A stretch of DNA of 64,000 nucleotides, from the NCBI GenBank assembly GCA_028023455.1, contig JAQFVV010006294.1, positions 3,129,001-3,193,000 of the forward strand, given 5' to 3'. Positions 22,646 through 35,328 of this stretch are shown piece by piece (the first letter of the stretch is position 1; each line of letters starts with the position of its first letter). The position numbers and the translations under genes are program-made. The DNA is from Epiperipatus broadwayi. Its lineage: Eukaryota > Onychophora > Udeonychophora > Euonychophora > Peripatidae. The notes beneath the pieces were generated by a model that searched no databases, had not been told where the DNA came from, and was given only the letters and a program-made list of their open reading frames with translations.

Positions 22646-23490
22646 ATTAAAAAACTTCATGTGGTCCTTTCGTACTAACACAAAATATCTGAAGATAGAA
22701 ACCAATCTGGTTTACACCGATTTGAACTCAGATCATGTAGAAATTTAATAGTCGAACAGACTAATTTATACAACAACTTCACCATATAATATTTCTAATC
22801 CAACATCGAGGTCATAATCTTCTTTGTAAATAAGAACTTTTAAAAAAAATTATGCTGTTATCCCTATAGTAACTTATTCTATTATTATTAATAATAAATC
22901 AACATTTATCAAAAAATATTTCAAAAGAAAATATACTCTTTTGTTTCCCCAACATAATAATTATATTAAGCTTAATAGGGTCTTCTCGTCCCTCAATCTC
23001 ATTTTAGTCTCTTCACTAAAAAGATTATTTTTAATTTTTAACCTAAGAAAGAATTGCCCCATTTATCCATTCATTCCAGTCTTAATTTATAAGACAAATG
23101 ATTATGCTACCTTAGCATAGTCATAAATACCATGGCAATTTAATGCTCATTGAGCAGACAATACCCTAAATATTTTCATAAAGCTATGTTTTTGATAAAC
23201 TGATGAAACAACTTTTGCTGAATTCCTAAAACTAATATCTATAATATATTTAAATATACATTAACCAAACTTATCTTTACACCAAACTTAACTTTTTATA
23301 AAACAACCTAATACTAACATTAATGCTAAACCATTAATGTTTTTAATAAATTTATTAAATCACCTATAGTGAATTTTTAAGAACTATATATCAAAAATTT
23401 CGATAGCATTTCACTTCTAAATTTTTTTTAAAAAAAATTTATGCAACAAGATTTATTACTCTGAAAAGAAATAATAAAATTTTCAATAAA
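22640..23490 (-). rRNA. rrnL: Mitochondrial large subunit rRNA (16S), 5'-truncated
   Basis: The minus strand carries conserved 16S segments: the domain V block TACATGATCTGAGTTCAAAT near the 3' end (about 22710-22738), TAGGGATAACAGCATAA near 22850, GACGAGAAGACCCTATTAAG near 22975-22992, and ATGACTATGCTAAGGTAGCA near 23115. Further 5', GAAGTGAAATGCTATCGA (about 23400) is still recognisable. Similarity fades beyond about 23470. A full gene would be several hundred bases longer, so the 5' part is lost at the junction. The gene lies on the same strand as COX1, whereas in most arthropods the rRNAs are on the opposite strand. Confidence 0.9.
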
Positions 23491-23494
23491 ATTT

Positions 23495-25450
23495 GTGCCT
23501 ACTAATATTATAATCATAGTAAATGTGATTACTTTGTGTTATTAATTATTTAAAAATTATGACTGAAAAATAGTTATTTGATAATCACTTGTACTCATTT
23601 TTGATTCTATCATTCTTATTACACAAATAATAAACCCTGGATATAATCTTATATATGGCATCATAGCATAGTCACATACATATATTTAATAGAGTTTTTT
23701 TTTTTTAACCATTGCATCTGTCTTACAATGATAACTTTAGGAAGTGAACAGTTTAAGTCTGAATATTGATTTAACAATAAAGGGAACTAATTACATGTAG
23801 TGATTCTTTAAATTCAATGAATAAATCTTTCATATAGGGAATAATAACCATTCAGCAATTATCTATCAATTGTGTGTACACAATAACTTCTAATGTACAT
23901 AAAACTTAATTTATAGCAATTGGTATGAGGATGCATATATGTATAAATGGACTCATCAAATTTCCAAAAATAAACCTTTAACATAAAAAGTACCAATAAT
24001 TATATTACATTCATTATTTTTAACACGTGGACACTTTAAATATTTTACAAGCATGTATATTTGTGTTTAAAATGAATATTACACCTTTGATTATTTATCT
24101 GGAAATTTCATACTAAAGAAAACTTTTTGTTAAAAAAATGTTAATAAATCATAACATATATAGTAAAGGCAAGGTGAAGAGAATCTTTTTTTATATACAA
24201 ATCTCTTTTTTTAAACTTTTATTTCCTGTTTTAATCAATCAATGATATAAAAAATAGTTTGTTGGAATTAAATCTATACTAAAATAAAATTTTAAAATGG
24301 TTAATATGTTAGAGTAACAGCCTAAACAGGCTTTTTTTTAAAACTTAGGAAGAAAAAGTTTTGAAAGTGGACTCTTCTACAGTTCATTAAGGGATTTTTT
24401 TGGTCTAATATTTCCCACAATGGTATGTATAATTGATTCCATTTATAAGTTGCCATAATGTCCTTTAGTAAGCTCCTGCTGTTTAAATTTGAGATTTAGG
24501 CCTTGTTTCTTCATTTGGATTATAGATTTCATTACAAACAGCGTGGCTATGTTTCAGAGATCCAGTTTAGACTCTTTTCTACTCATTTATCATATTGATT
24601 CAATGCTGCTTGAGTAAAGTGAGAATCCAGATTGCTTGATTTCAAGAAAACTGTCCATATATAAGTTTTGACATCTTGTTTTTAACACTCTTGGATATTA
24701 TTTTTCATACCTTTGATTTTGTTTTTAACTCTTCTCATATCTTATTTTTGACATCTTACAAGAATTTTAAAAAGACTTTCATTATTGAACTTGAAAAACA
24801 CTGTAATTATTAAATTGCTTGAATTTTTTTTTGTTTGTTTTTGAATCCCATATCTCAAAACAGGCTTATTTTTTTTTTCAAACTTATTTTTAATTCAATT
24901 ATTTAAAATCTATTTTTTAATTGAGTTGTTTTACAATACATTCCATACATTTTTTAAATCTTTAATAAGAATAACAATTTTAACATCTTAAATTTAAACA
25001 TTTTTAACAAACTTATATTATTTTAAAATGTGATATTTAATAATTTATTTTAATATTTGAATATACCCATTATTATTACACTTAATATTTTAAGCTATTT
25101 GTTCTATTTATGCTATATCTAATTGCTATTTCTCATAACATTGAAAACGAGCTCACAACCGTGTGAAAGACCATATGATTGACAGTAAAATGAATAAGAC
25201 ATTATTTATTTTAATGTATATGAAGGATAGGTAGATAATAGATCAAAAAAGGTAAAGAAAAAACTATTTTTTCATTATTGTAGTAAAATTATCTTTTTTT
25301 TAAATTATTTTAAATTGACATTTTTTAGAAAGTAAATAATGGGAGCCTTTCTTTCTCTCTTATTTTATTTCTTATATTTAGCCTATCTGTTATTATCATA
25401 TATATATTAGTTAACTAGTGGAGGTTTATACCTTTAAAGTCAGGCAAATA
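23495..25450. other. Noncoding interval right of the mitochondrial block
   Basis: AT-rich sequence resembling the nuclear flank. Short loosely repeated TTTTGACATCTT-type phrases occur at 24665-24770. No gene or bounded element is recognised. Confidence 0.45.
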
Positions 25451-25454
25451 TGCT

Positions 25455-25930
25455 TGCAATTTTAAAATTTACTTTCTCACATGTTAATTAAATATATTTA
25501 TAACTTTTTATCACATGAAAATATACATAACGGGAAATGTAATATATAAAGAGCCTGCTACTAGCTCTAAACAAGCTTAATTAATTACAAGCTTAATTAA
25601 GCTTGTTTAGAGCTAGTAGCAGGCTCCTTATATATTACATATTGGTAATACAAGCTACATGTGATATATGACTGATTTTTACTATTATAAAGGGAAATGG
25701 TAAAAGTTTATCAAATTCGCAAGTATTTCTTTTGCTGTAACTGCAGCATTTTAAAATTTACTTTTTCATATGTTAAATATATTTAAACTGATATCCCAAA
25801 AGTTAATCAAATTCAGTAGTATATCTTTTGCTTCACTCATGCCATTTTAAATTTTACTTTAGTACATGTTAAATATTTATTTAAACTGAAATCCTAAAAT
25901 TTTCTCAAATTTATTATTATAATTGTTTTA
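25455..25930. repeat. Diverged tandem array with an embedded palindrome
   Basis: A unit containing GCATTTTAAAATTTACTTT followed by a CATGTTAAATAT phrase recurs near 25458, 25747 and 25848, and its next part (AAAGTTTATCAAATTC-type) near 25700 and 25800. The copies are diverged by substitutions. The array is interrupted by the palindrome at 25539-25638. Confidence 0.5.
25539..25638. repeat. 46-bp-arm palindrome
   Basis: Left arm 25539-25584 and right arm 25593-25638 are inverted copies with one mismatch, separated by 8 bases. Each arm holds GAGCCTGCTACTAGCTCTAA next to CAAGCTTAATTAA. Such symmetry would form a long hairpin or cruciform and indicates a very recent origin, possibly a small foldback insertion. 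Confidence 0.85.
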
Positions 25931-26671
25931 AATTGTCATTATTCAATAAGAAATTATACAGTGATATAAATGCAATTTAATTGATTTAAAATATATTTAC
26001 AAAATTAAATTTTATCTTGCTTTACCAAAAATTTTACTTTTAGTTTAAAAATTTTTCTAACTCAGTAGTCTTTTAATAAGGGCTGCCATCTTTTTGAATT
26101 TTTACTGTTATTTGAAACAGTTACGATATAGATTTACCACACACTTTTATATTGCAAATTACAATTTTTTTTAAAAGAAAGCAAAAATTTATAGGCTATT
26201 CTATAGAAAAAAAGGAAAATCATGCAAGATTCATCTATGAGTTATATATAAAGTCACAAACAGACAAACAACAAACTTTCACATTTATATAGATTATATA
26301 GATGTACTTTGTTATTGCATGTGATCAAAGTATGTTTTTGATTTTGTATTGTACTGAATGAAACTTGCATTTTTTTGTTTTTGTGAAGATTTTTAAAGCA
26401 TTGATTGTCTTGCAAGAATACTGGATGAAAATTATGTAAATATAATGTTCATATTTTAACTATGTTCAAAATAATACTTTCTTGTTTTGTTCTTATCAAT
26501 GCATTTTTCATCTTAGCTCAATCATATCACAAACATCCATGAGCTCAGTAGTCAGACCAATGTCTCTGGATGCAATTTGAAACATCCACTTCATTTTTTT
26601 TTGAATGAGACATACATAACTGAATTTATAATTTAACTTTATATACATATTTTTGGATATACTTTAACTTC

Positions 26672-27275
26672 ATATATAGTTACAAATACCTAGGTCAGAT
26701 TATTAATACAGATGGAAACATAATGGAGGAAATTAATCATAGAATTAAACTTGGTTGGAGTGCTTTTGGTAGAAATAACTTGATACTAAAAGGAAATATG
26801 CCTATGTGTTTGAAAAGAATGGTTTTTAACAAATGTGTTTTACCAGTTCTTACTTATGGATCTGAGACTTGGACACTTAATAGAAGAGCAATACAGAGAC
26901 TTCAGACCACTCAAAGGAGTATGGAGAGATGTATGTTGGGAGTAACAAGAAGAGATCGAAAACGCAATGTATGGGTAATACAACAAACAGGTGTTACTGA
27001 CCTTATTGAAAAAATTAAAAGATTGAAATGGAGTTGGGCTGGACATATTGCTAGAAGAAATGATAATAGATGGACAATTGAAATTTTAAACTGGATTCCA
27101 AGAGATTGTAAAAGACCCAGAAAGAGACCACATGTGAGATGGATGGATGAAATAAGAAAATGTGTAGGGGTGTTGTGGAAAAGAGAAGCTAAAGATCGGA
27201 GAAGATGGATTAAACTTGGAGACACCTTCATCCTGCAGTGGATTGATAATGGTTGATGATGAAGATGATGATATA
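26672..27275 (+). mobile_element. RTE-type non-LTR retrotransposon, 3' fragment
   Basis: The fragment begins in the reverse transcriptase C-terminus (YKYLGQIINTDGNI at about 26680-26720) and runs to a GATGATGAAGATGATGAT tail at about 27254-27272. Short GAT-type microsatellite tails are typical of RTE elements. The 5' end of the element is missing, as expected from 5' truncation during target-primed reverse transcription. An open frame (26723-27256) still spans most of it. Confidence 0.8.
26723..27256 (+). pseudogene. Reverse transcriptase C-terminal domain, RTE-like, 5'-truncated
   Basis: 177 codons open. LGWSAFGRNNLILKG, CVLPVLTYGSETWTLN, QRSMERCMLGVTRRDR, LKWSWAGHIARRNDNRW and RPHVRWMDEI are hallmarks of the thumb/C-terminal region of arthropod endonuclease-reverse transcriptases (often annotated as craniofacial development protein 2-like). 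The palm with the catalytic FADD motif and the APE endonuclease lie upstream in a full element and are not present, so it is a dead fragment despite the open frame. The lack of stops suggests a fairly young insertion. Confidence 0.85.
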
Positions 27276-27825
27276 TATATATCAAACATCTGTTCCAACC
27301 TTCTAAACCAGTCTCATTATTTGGGCTAGATCACAATCTTCATCATTTGTTTATATATATCAATCAATTTATTATAGTTTGTAATACAAGTGTCAAATGT
27401 TCTGGTAATCACAACTTTGATACAAACTACTTATAAAAATATATTAATGATTTTTACTGATCATGGATTAAACTAGATATATGTGTTATAGAGATATCAA
27501 CATTTGAGTTTTCTTCCCCATGTTGACAGTTATGATGCCTTTTATTACACCACTTTCTTGCAAGGTAGGAACTTTTTTTATACTTTATGATGGGATGTCC
27601 AATTCTTTGCAACTATAATTTATTTTCAAGTTTTCTTCTTATCAGTGCTTGAACATGTCACAACTATCCATCTACACTGAGTTGTATTGTAATTTTTAGC
27701 ATCACCATTTTATTCCCGGAGGACATAGCTTTAATGAAGTTACTATCCAATGACATCATCAATCTTGCAAAATGGCTTCCATTTAGTGGTGAATATTTTT
27801 AAAATAAAGTTTCAAATTTTTTTTT

Positions 27826-28971
27826 TTAAAAGATTGTTATAACTGAAACACACAGGCTTATTATATACCTGTGTCTATATATGTAATATATAGGATATAT
27901 GAGCACAGACTTTCACATGACCCACCACTGTCCACATTATCTCATAACACTGATACACTTGAACCCATATATGTTGAAAAGATAAATAATCACCAATAAC
28001 CGTATTTCATGCTAAACCAGCAATCATCAGTTGGTCCAGATTACCATCTCTACACATATATGCTATAAGTACTCAGATATATATTAAGATAGCCAATCCT
28101 CAACTTTAATGGAAAGGTTTCAATCTACTCCACACTTCAACTCTTCAACCGTCCATCCAATTGAAAATCTGATAATGGAATGCTCAAAGGACATCCTCAG
28201 GCATTCCATTATCAGATTTTCAATTGGATGGACGGTTGAAGAGTTGGAGTGTGGAGTAGATTGAAGCCTTTCCATTAAAGTATGAGGATTGGCTATCTTA
28301 ATATATATCTGAGCAACTTATAGCATATATCTGTAGATATGGTAATCTGGATGAACTGATGATTGCTGGTTTAGCATGAAATATGTATATTGGTGATTAT
28401 TTATCTTTTCAAGTGTATCAGTGTTATGAGATAGTGTGGACAGTGGGAGTCGTGTGAAAGTCTGTGCTCATATACCCTATATATTACATATATAGACACA
28501 GGTATATAATAAGCCTGTGTGTTTCAGTTATTACATAGTAGAGATGTCTGCCCATCCCTTGTATATGTATTAAATGGATTATATCCTGTACATGAGGAGT
28601 CAGAGTGATCTTAGGTCAACATAGGTGTGACAAGAATCTTGGCCTGAAAGTGGCCTTTGAGCATTCCATTTATCAGATTTTCAATTGGATGGATGGGTGA
28701 AAAGTTGGAATGTGGAATAGATTGAAGCCTTTCCATTAAAGTATGAGGCTATCTTAATATATATCTGAGCACTTATAGCATATATGTGTAGAGATGGTAA
28801 TCTGGACCAACTGATGATGATTGCTGGTTTAGCATGAAATACATATATTAGTGATTATTTATCTTTTCAACATATATGTGTTAAAGTGTATCAGTGTTAC
28901 GAGAGTGTGGTCAGTGGCGGGTTGTGTGAAAGTCTGTGCTCATATACCCTATATATTAAAAGATTGTTATA
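27826..28971. mobile_element. Inverted-dimer insertion plus third partial copy, 16-bp target duplication
   Basis: Direct repeats TTAAAAGATTGTTATA at 27826-27841 and 28956-28971 flank the insertion. Inside, 27838-28190 and 28200-28531 are inverted copies (arms about 340 bp, centre near 28195, starting and ending around CACAGGCTTATTATATACCTGTG-type sequence). A third copy of the right arm follows at about 28655-28955 in direct orientation, 5' part missing. No protein domain is seen. The 16-bp target duplication points to reverse-transcription-based insertion, not a cut-and-paste transposon. A related element lies at 35341-35782. Confidence 0.75.
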
Positions 28972-29276
28972 GTGAACAATCAATAGTAAATCAAAATAGT
29001 GGGTAGTAATTGATCGTGATTGTTAGAAGCGAGATTTTGCATAAAGTTTGCTCTATGTGAGGTACTCCATTGCTGAATCAAGGGAGAGGTAATAGATTTT
29101 AAAAAAAATTAAAAGAAATGGGTCTTGTGACTTATGCCCAATTTGGCCGATTGATGGTGCTGTTGCTTGCAAAAATAATGAAATGTAATTTTTTGCTTTC
29201 TGTTCTCTGACAATTTTTAAAACTCTTTTTAAAAAATTTATGAACCAACATTATTTTCTAAATTACATTGGGTCTC

Positions 29277-29520
29277 TGATGGTTTTGACGATCCGAAGGA
29301 TCAGCCAATACACACACTACTCTGAGCAAACCAAGCTTTCAGCACATAGCGCTAGAATGTGCGGGGGTGGTGTCTGATGGTTTTGCTGATCCGATGGGTC
29401 GGCCAATACATGCAAAAACCTGAGCGAACCAGGCTTTCAGCGCATAGCACTGGAATATGGGGAGGGGGGGACGATGGTTTTGACGATCCCAAGGACCGGC
29501 CAATACACGCACTAGACTGA
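29277..29520. repeat. GC-rich minisatellite, about 97-bp unit, 2.5 copies
   Basis: The phrase GATGGTTTTGACGATCC (or CTGATCC) recurs at about 29278, 29374 and 29475, each time followed by a GGCCAATACA-type phrase and a CTTTCAGC-CATAGC segment. The array is markedly GC-richer than its neighbourhood. The minus-strand open frame across it (29339-29662) simply reads the repeat and is not thought to be a gene. Confidence 0.7.
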
Positions 29521-29529
29521 GAAAATAAA

Positions 29530-32500
29530 GATTATGATTTCCAAAACAGCATACAATGACAGCCATTTCATTACTCTCATAGCTGTTCTCCCGCAAACGT
29601 GCCTTTTTGCATGACTTATGTGTAATGGTTCTGGGACATACCCTTTTTGCAATTGTTTTCACCTTCCAAGATGTATAGGAAAATGTGTGATGGATTTACA
29701 ATTATTAGTATGTAATAGTACATCAGGTAAGGTGTAAGATCATTACTTCCAATGCACATAAAACCCTTATGGCCAATTGAATTCCAAACACTCACACCCT
29801 ATGATACCGATCTGTGAAGTGTGCGCTATTTCCATAGTGACACGAAGCACAGTGTGCAACACCATTTAGGCCTGCTACCAGCTAATATGAACAGAACTGT
29901 TCTATAGGCTGTAAGTTGGGCCACATAAACGGCATATTTCTGTGCTTTTGCAGAGAACGCCATCAAGCGACCACATTGGGCGTAACTCACAACTACCAAA
30001 TAAAGTATAGTTACTGTAAACAATAGGTTAGTAAGAATGAAAACATTTTTTTTATTTTTTCTTCTTAAATTCCTCCATTTTACCAGTGATAACTTTAAGA
30101 CTTAAAAATCACTAGACACTTTTTTTCTCTTTTTATTGCTTAATTAATTGCTTTTAGAAAGTGGTTTAAACAAATGAGACTAATTAAAGTTATGTCAATA
30201 ATTTTTTTTATATTGTAAGTTGGGGGAAAAGACTTTACTTCAGCAATTTAATTATTATTTTGATATTAAAATTGTATATATGCACCTTTTTAGTTTGTGA
30301 TAATAATAATTTGATGAAACTGCTGCTAAATAAATTACTAATATCATACTGCCAAGAGAGTGCAATATGAAGTAGAAAATAAACATTTTATTTTGTCACA
30401 ATGTATACAATTGTTTTGGGATAGTCTATACAAAATAGCAGATATTAATTAAGTAGATGCTACAGCTCCACCATATTATGACTGCCCAACCTTTCTATAA
30501 ATAAAGGATTCGTGAGCATATTAAGAGTGAGAGAAAAAAAAAGATTGCCTCTTGATTTTTTTCAAGAAGGTTGAAGAGGTTTATGTTGCTGTTTTTTTAT
30601 GAGTTATATACATTTCCCAGAGATATGCATAGTTAGAAGCAGAAAAAAAAATTATGTAAAGTATTTTGTTGAAGTTCTTCAAAAGGATTAAATGTGTTTG
30701 ATATTTTAGCAATAAACATTTCTAAACATATATGTGTTTCTTGTCATTTTGGGAGTTTAATAATAGTTTGTGTGCAACACTGTGCAGATAATTCACTATA
30801 ACAATGCATAAATTAGTTTTTTTTTTTTTGCATCATGACATTTTTTTGGCACCATTTAAGTTTCTCACATATTTATTTGCATAACACTATCCTGTGTAAT
30901 TTGAATTTTGTTGCAGTTCTTCCATACTTAATAATCAGTTAACATAAAAGAGTTGATGCTTACCAGAGGTTGTTTACATTCCACCATGTGCCTATTAAAA
31001 TAAATTGTCTTTTACTTTCTATGAGAAATAGATTTCAAAAAGAAATATTTGTTGATAAAATAATTGGAAGAAGTTGTCATTTAAAAAATACTGTATAAGT
31101 AAAAATTTGAGATAATTTGTGACATATTTAAAACTACAATCTAATTTGGGTATTGAGCAATACATTTTTCAAATTTGGGATTTTGATATTTTAGAAATCT
31201 CAAGTCAAAATTAAGTAAATGATCTTAAGTTAATTCAGTGATAAGATTAGAATTAATCCAATCTAAAATAATGTTTAACTAATTTGTTTTAATCAAAATA
31301 TTATAAGTGAAAATAAAATTTGATGAAATGGTTAGTTTACTTGGTTAAATTGATGTCAGCCTAATCAGTCAATTAGAAAATAATAAAATAAAAATAAAAA
31401 ATGGTTTTATTAAATTAATATTTTATCCAAAGATTATTACAATTGAATAATTTGTAATTGTTAATTATTATCAAAGAGAAGCTATCCTATACTTTATTTT
31501 TTTAAAAAAAGTATCCCTGGTATTTTGGTTGTAGGAAGGTTTTAAATGATAATTAAGAAATTTGTATATTTTATATTCATGATATCTTAGGCAAAACTCA
31601 TTATTTATTTTTTTTTGGTTAATTTATACAGTTCACCTTAGACTGATTCTCATGCCCAATAGTTTTCAATAGATTTTTGTATGAAGAAATCATAAGGAAA
31701 AGTAATAAAGTTGAGAAAGTGTCTGGGATCTGAAGATTGTGCAAGAAAGATCAAAAAATGGAAGAGATCTGTGGTTGTTGATCTTGTTAAAGAAGATGCT
31801 TTATAATAGGAGTCTATTATAGTAATCCAAGTAAATTCCTTTTCTTTTTTCATTCATTGACTATTGGGTCAATTATTTTTATTTCTGCTTGAGAGGGAAA
31901 ATCAAACTGGTTATGGTCAGTTTTTTTACAAGTGGATAATTGTATTCTGTTATAATTAGTTTCCTTGAGTTCACAAATATAATTTGGCAAATCTGAAATG
32001 CCATAACAACATATTATTCTTTATTGTTTATTTTTATCTATTGATTATACATCCCATTTTATATAGTAACTGTTAACATATCTTCTCTTGTTCTGTATAA
32101 GGACGGTTTGGGTTCTTATATTATTAACATCTTTCTTTTATTTTGTCTTGCTTTTTTTTTTTTAATGTTTTATTACTAATGTCTGTATTGGTTAACAGAA
32201 ATATAAAATAGTGTTAGTATCAGTGGATTATAATTGTTTGCAAGTGAAACATCATTTCAACTATGTGGATGAAAGGAATTGCTCTCATATACAGTATTGA
32301 AAATTTTACGAAGAGATAGAATCACTTTTATATGATTCTCAACAGGTTGGTATTTGTATCTAATAATATTTAATTTGTCCAAGGCATATTTTTCCACATA
32401 TATTTTTTGAGATAAGTTTAATTTAAGATAAAATTTGGTATGAATCACATGACTTTTTGGGAATATAATTTTTGTAGTCTATATAAATGAACTCAAGTTT

Positions 32501-33810
32501 CCAGCTGTTCTATCTTTTGTAGTCTATGGTTATATGTGGATATTACCAGAATTTTAATGAATTATATTCTATCTAATTTTAGCTTAATTGTTGGATAATT
32601 TGATATTTAAAAACTTACTTCAGTACTTAATAATTGGTTTTTTTTTTTTTATTACTTCATAACTTTAAAAAATAAAATATTTTTTAAGCAGTGCATACTA
32701 CATTCTTCAACTGGTGCATTTAAATAATACAGGTTTTTAAGGTCGATATGTATATTACATTGATTTATTGCATTGAATGTGTTTATTTGAAGTATATGAG
32801 TCAATATATCTACACATTTAAATCTCCAATTTTATTTATAGTTTAATATCGAGGTTGCTTTGAATTTGTTAGTCAACTTGATTAATTAAAGTAATTAATG
32901 GAAAAGGAAAATATTTCCATATTTATATTTTCCTCCCAATAAACAAAATTCAATGAAACTAAACCTTATATTTTCATGTACATAATAAATAAATAATTTT
33001 CGACTATCTTAGACAATTTAGCATAATTTGGAATATTTTTTTTAATATAAAGTATATTTGTTGGATTTGGCATTGTAATATTGTAATGGAATTGATGTTA
33101 TGTATATACAAGAATGTTTATGTATTGTATTAATAATAATGTTGCTAAAATTGTATTTTGGGCAAAAAATAATAATAATAATAAGGAAAAAAAATCATTG
33201 AAAATTCTATCCAACTGCCTAGATTGATTTTTATAAAAATAACAAAGAAAGGTTGATAAATCAATTTAAAAGTTAGATTAAGATTTTAACAAACTTTAAA
33301 AAGAAAAGTGAGATTGCTGAAATATTTTATTCATTCAAGATATCTTTGAATCGCTGTATACCATACATATATATACACACATACGTATATAAAAACACTA
33401 GTAAAAAATATATAAATCCATATACTATTTAAAACTACAATACTTTGAGTATGTGTGTAAAAGATTTTAAAAAGAAAAACTGCTTTGAGTCTGATATGAT
33501 TATTAGTAAGAGCTGCATTTTCATATTTGTGCTGCTAACTCACTACATGTGATGTGTTGCTGAAGGCTTTCAACAAATCAGCTCAAGTCATCCAAATTCA
33601 TAGCCAATTATAATGGCAATATAAAATGAATGGCATAGAGTGCTTTTCTTTACTAGATTTAATAATCTTGTACAACCTCTAGAGAAATGCTTATTTCAGT
33701 TCAGCCATGTGCTTGTCCTTTATAAAATATGTTGATAATTTCAAGACTATCCTCGTATACAAGAGTGTTCTGAATAGCTTTCTGATATCCTGCAACCATT
33801 TAAAATTAAT
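29530..33810. other. Long noncoding interval
   Basis: No gene, RNA or bounded element is recognised over 4.3 kb. Small open frames (29826-30023, 31650-31853, 32257-32448, all minus) lack homology and codon bias. An AAT/ATA microsatellite lies near 33168-33183. Confidence 0.45.
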
Positions 33811-33831
33811 GAATAAACTTTTTTTACATCA

Positions 33832-33915
33832 ATGAATCAGGAAGCTCATTTTAATCAAACGAAGTCTTGTCCTACGCGACCAAATTATATTGATATTCCA
33901 GCAGCTGCGCTCCAG
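33832..33915 (+). CDS. Candidate first coding exon A (28 codons)
   Basis: ATG at 33832 opens 28 codons (MNQEAHFNQTKSCPTRPNYI, then DIPAAALQ) that end exactly at CAG followed by GTAAAT, a good splice donor, in phase 0. Base use is less AT-biased than the flanks, with CpG-containing codons (ACG, GCG, CGA). An in-frame TAA lies at 33814-33816 upstream. No family recognised. With exon B it may form alternative starts of one gene, whose downstream exons I could not find. Confidence 0.35.
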
Positions 33916-34180
33916 GTAAATTTTTTCGCATTATTTATGGCTGTGTTTAGAAAGTAAATAATGGGGGGTGGGTGGAGAATGTAAGTTGTATCACTAGTAT
34001 ATTTAACCATATCTGAAATTTTTGTTTATAATGTTTGTACATATATTTTAAATGCTGTTTGATTTTTTCACTCCTCAAATTTAAAAAGTATATATATCAT
34101 ATACAGCATCTTCATTTTTTTCTTCATTTTTTTTTAACCTTTCTTAAGTTATATTTTATCAAAATATAAAATATCTTATA

Positions 34181-34291
34181 ATGGAAGATGATTTTTTTCA
34201 TGAAGAGACTATGTCATACACAGAAAATGATTCACTCATGGATTGTAATTCTGAGGCTGAATGCGAGAGTTGGATTAATGATTTTATTGGG
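34181..34291 (+). CDS. Candidate first coding exon B (37 codons)
   Basis: ATG at 34181 opens 37 codons, an acidic segment (MEDDFFHEETMSYTENDSLM, then DCNSEAECESWINDFIG) ending at GGG followed by GTATGT, a good donor, also phase 0. Asp and Glu make up over a quarter of the residues, as in transcription-factor activation segments, but no family is recognised. It starts 266 bases after exon A ends. An acceptor AG lies upstream at 34147-34148, yet reading from it is not in phase with exon A, so B is more likely an alternative first exon. Confidence 0.35.
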
Positions 34292-34299
34292 GTATGTAA

Positions 34300-35328
34300 T
34301 TAATATAATTATCCAAATTTGTTTTTAGTAAACTGATAGTGAATGGGAAAATGGAACAAATTTGATTTGCAACAAGTTATTACATTTGAGAATTGTTATT
34401 GAAAACGATTTACTCCTTTAAATATTAAACATTATTAATTGTAAATGTTATTGTGTTTCTACACAAATATATATATATATGTTATGGATTTAATATATAT
34501 ATTCATATATTTGTAGAGATTTATTTTTATTTGTAGTTAGAAATTTTTTGTATATTAAAAAAAAAAAGTAATAGTTAAGAATACATATAACCGGATTATT
34601 TTTTGTATCAGATTATTATGGATTTTAATTAGTTATTTATTTTTTATGCATTTTGGCCCATTCCCATCTTTTACTCGCTCCCCTCCCAATTAAAAATATT
34701 TATTAAAATAGCTTTAAAAATATAATCATTTAAATTTTTTTTTGTTAAAATAAAAACACTGTATAATTTTTAATATTTATCTTGATCTTCTTAAGTCCAT
34801 TGACACTGGGACTGGATTATCGGAGAGAACACCAATATGCTAATGTATTGCTATACAATTTAATGTAAAGTTTTGTATATATGTCTTAATATTTTAAATA
34901 GTTTTGAGTAATTTTTAACTATTCATAGACTAACCTTTTTTAAAAAAAAAAAATCACATTTATCACACTTTTTTAAAAAAGTAACTTTCATCTGATAGGT
35001 TTTTTTCATATTTTCTCTTATTCTGCATTTTAAAATTTTTTATTCTTGATATAATCACTTTTTATGTGTTTATTTTTCAAGAAATTGAAATAATTTAGAA
35101 GTTTTTCTTGAGTTTGTATTTATAAATTTGTACCATCTTCTTTCAAATTTTATTTACTAGTAAATGTAAATGTATGTGTATTATAAAACCGGCTTTCCTT
35201 TTTTAATGAAAAAACTTATAATAAAGTAAATGCAACTCTTAAAATTGGACTAACATCAATTTTAAATGAAGTTACGTGCATATTATTAGTTTATATATCT
35301 ATTTTGTAAAAATGAGATAAAAATATAC
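34300..35328. other. Noncoding interval
   Basis: AT-rich, with (TA)n near 34470-34510. If exons A and B are real this is intron. Nothing else is recognised. Confidence 0.45.

Noticed and set aside
26840-27298. Minus-strand open frames over the RTE fragment
   Set aside because: Antisense to the clear reverse transcriptase frame on plus.
29339-29662. 107-codon minus-strand frame
   Set aside because: It reads through the minisatellite, so its internal repetition is from DNA repeats and not a protein domain.
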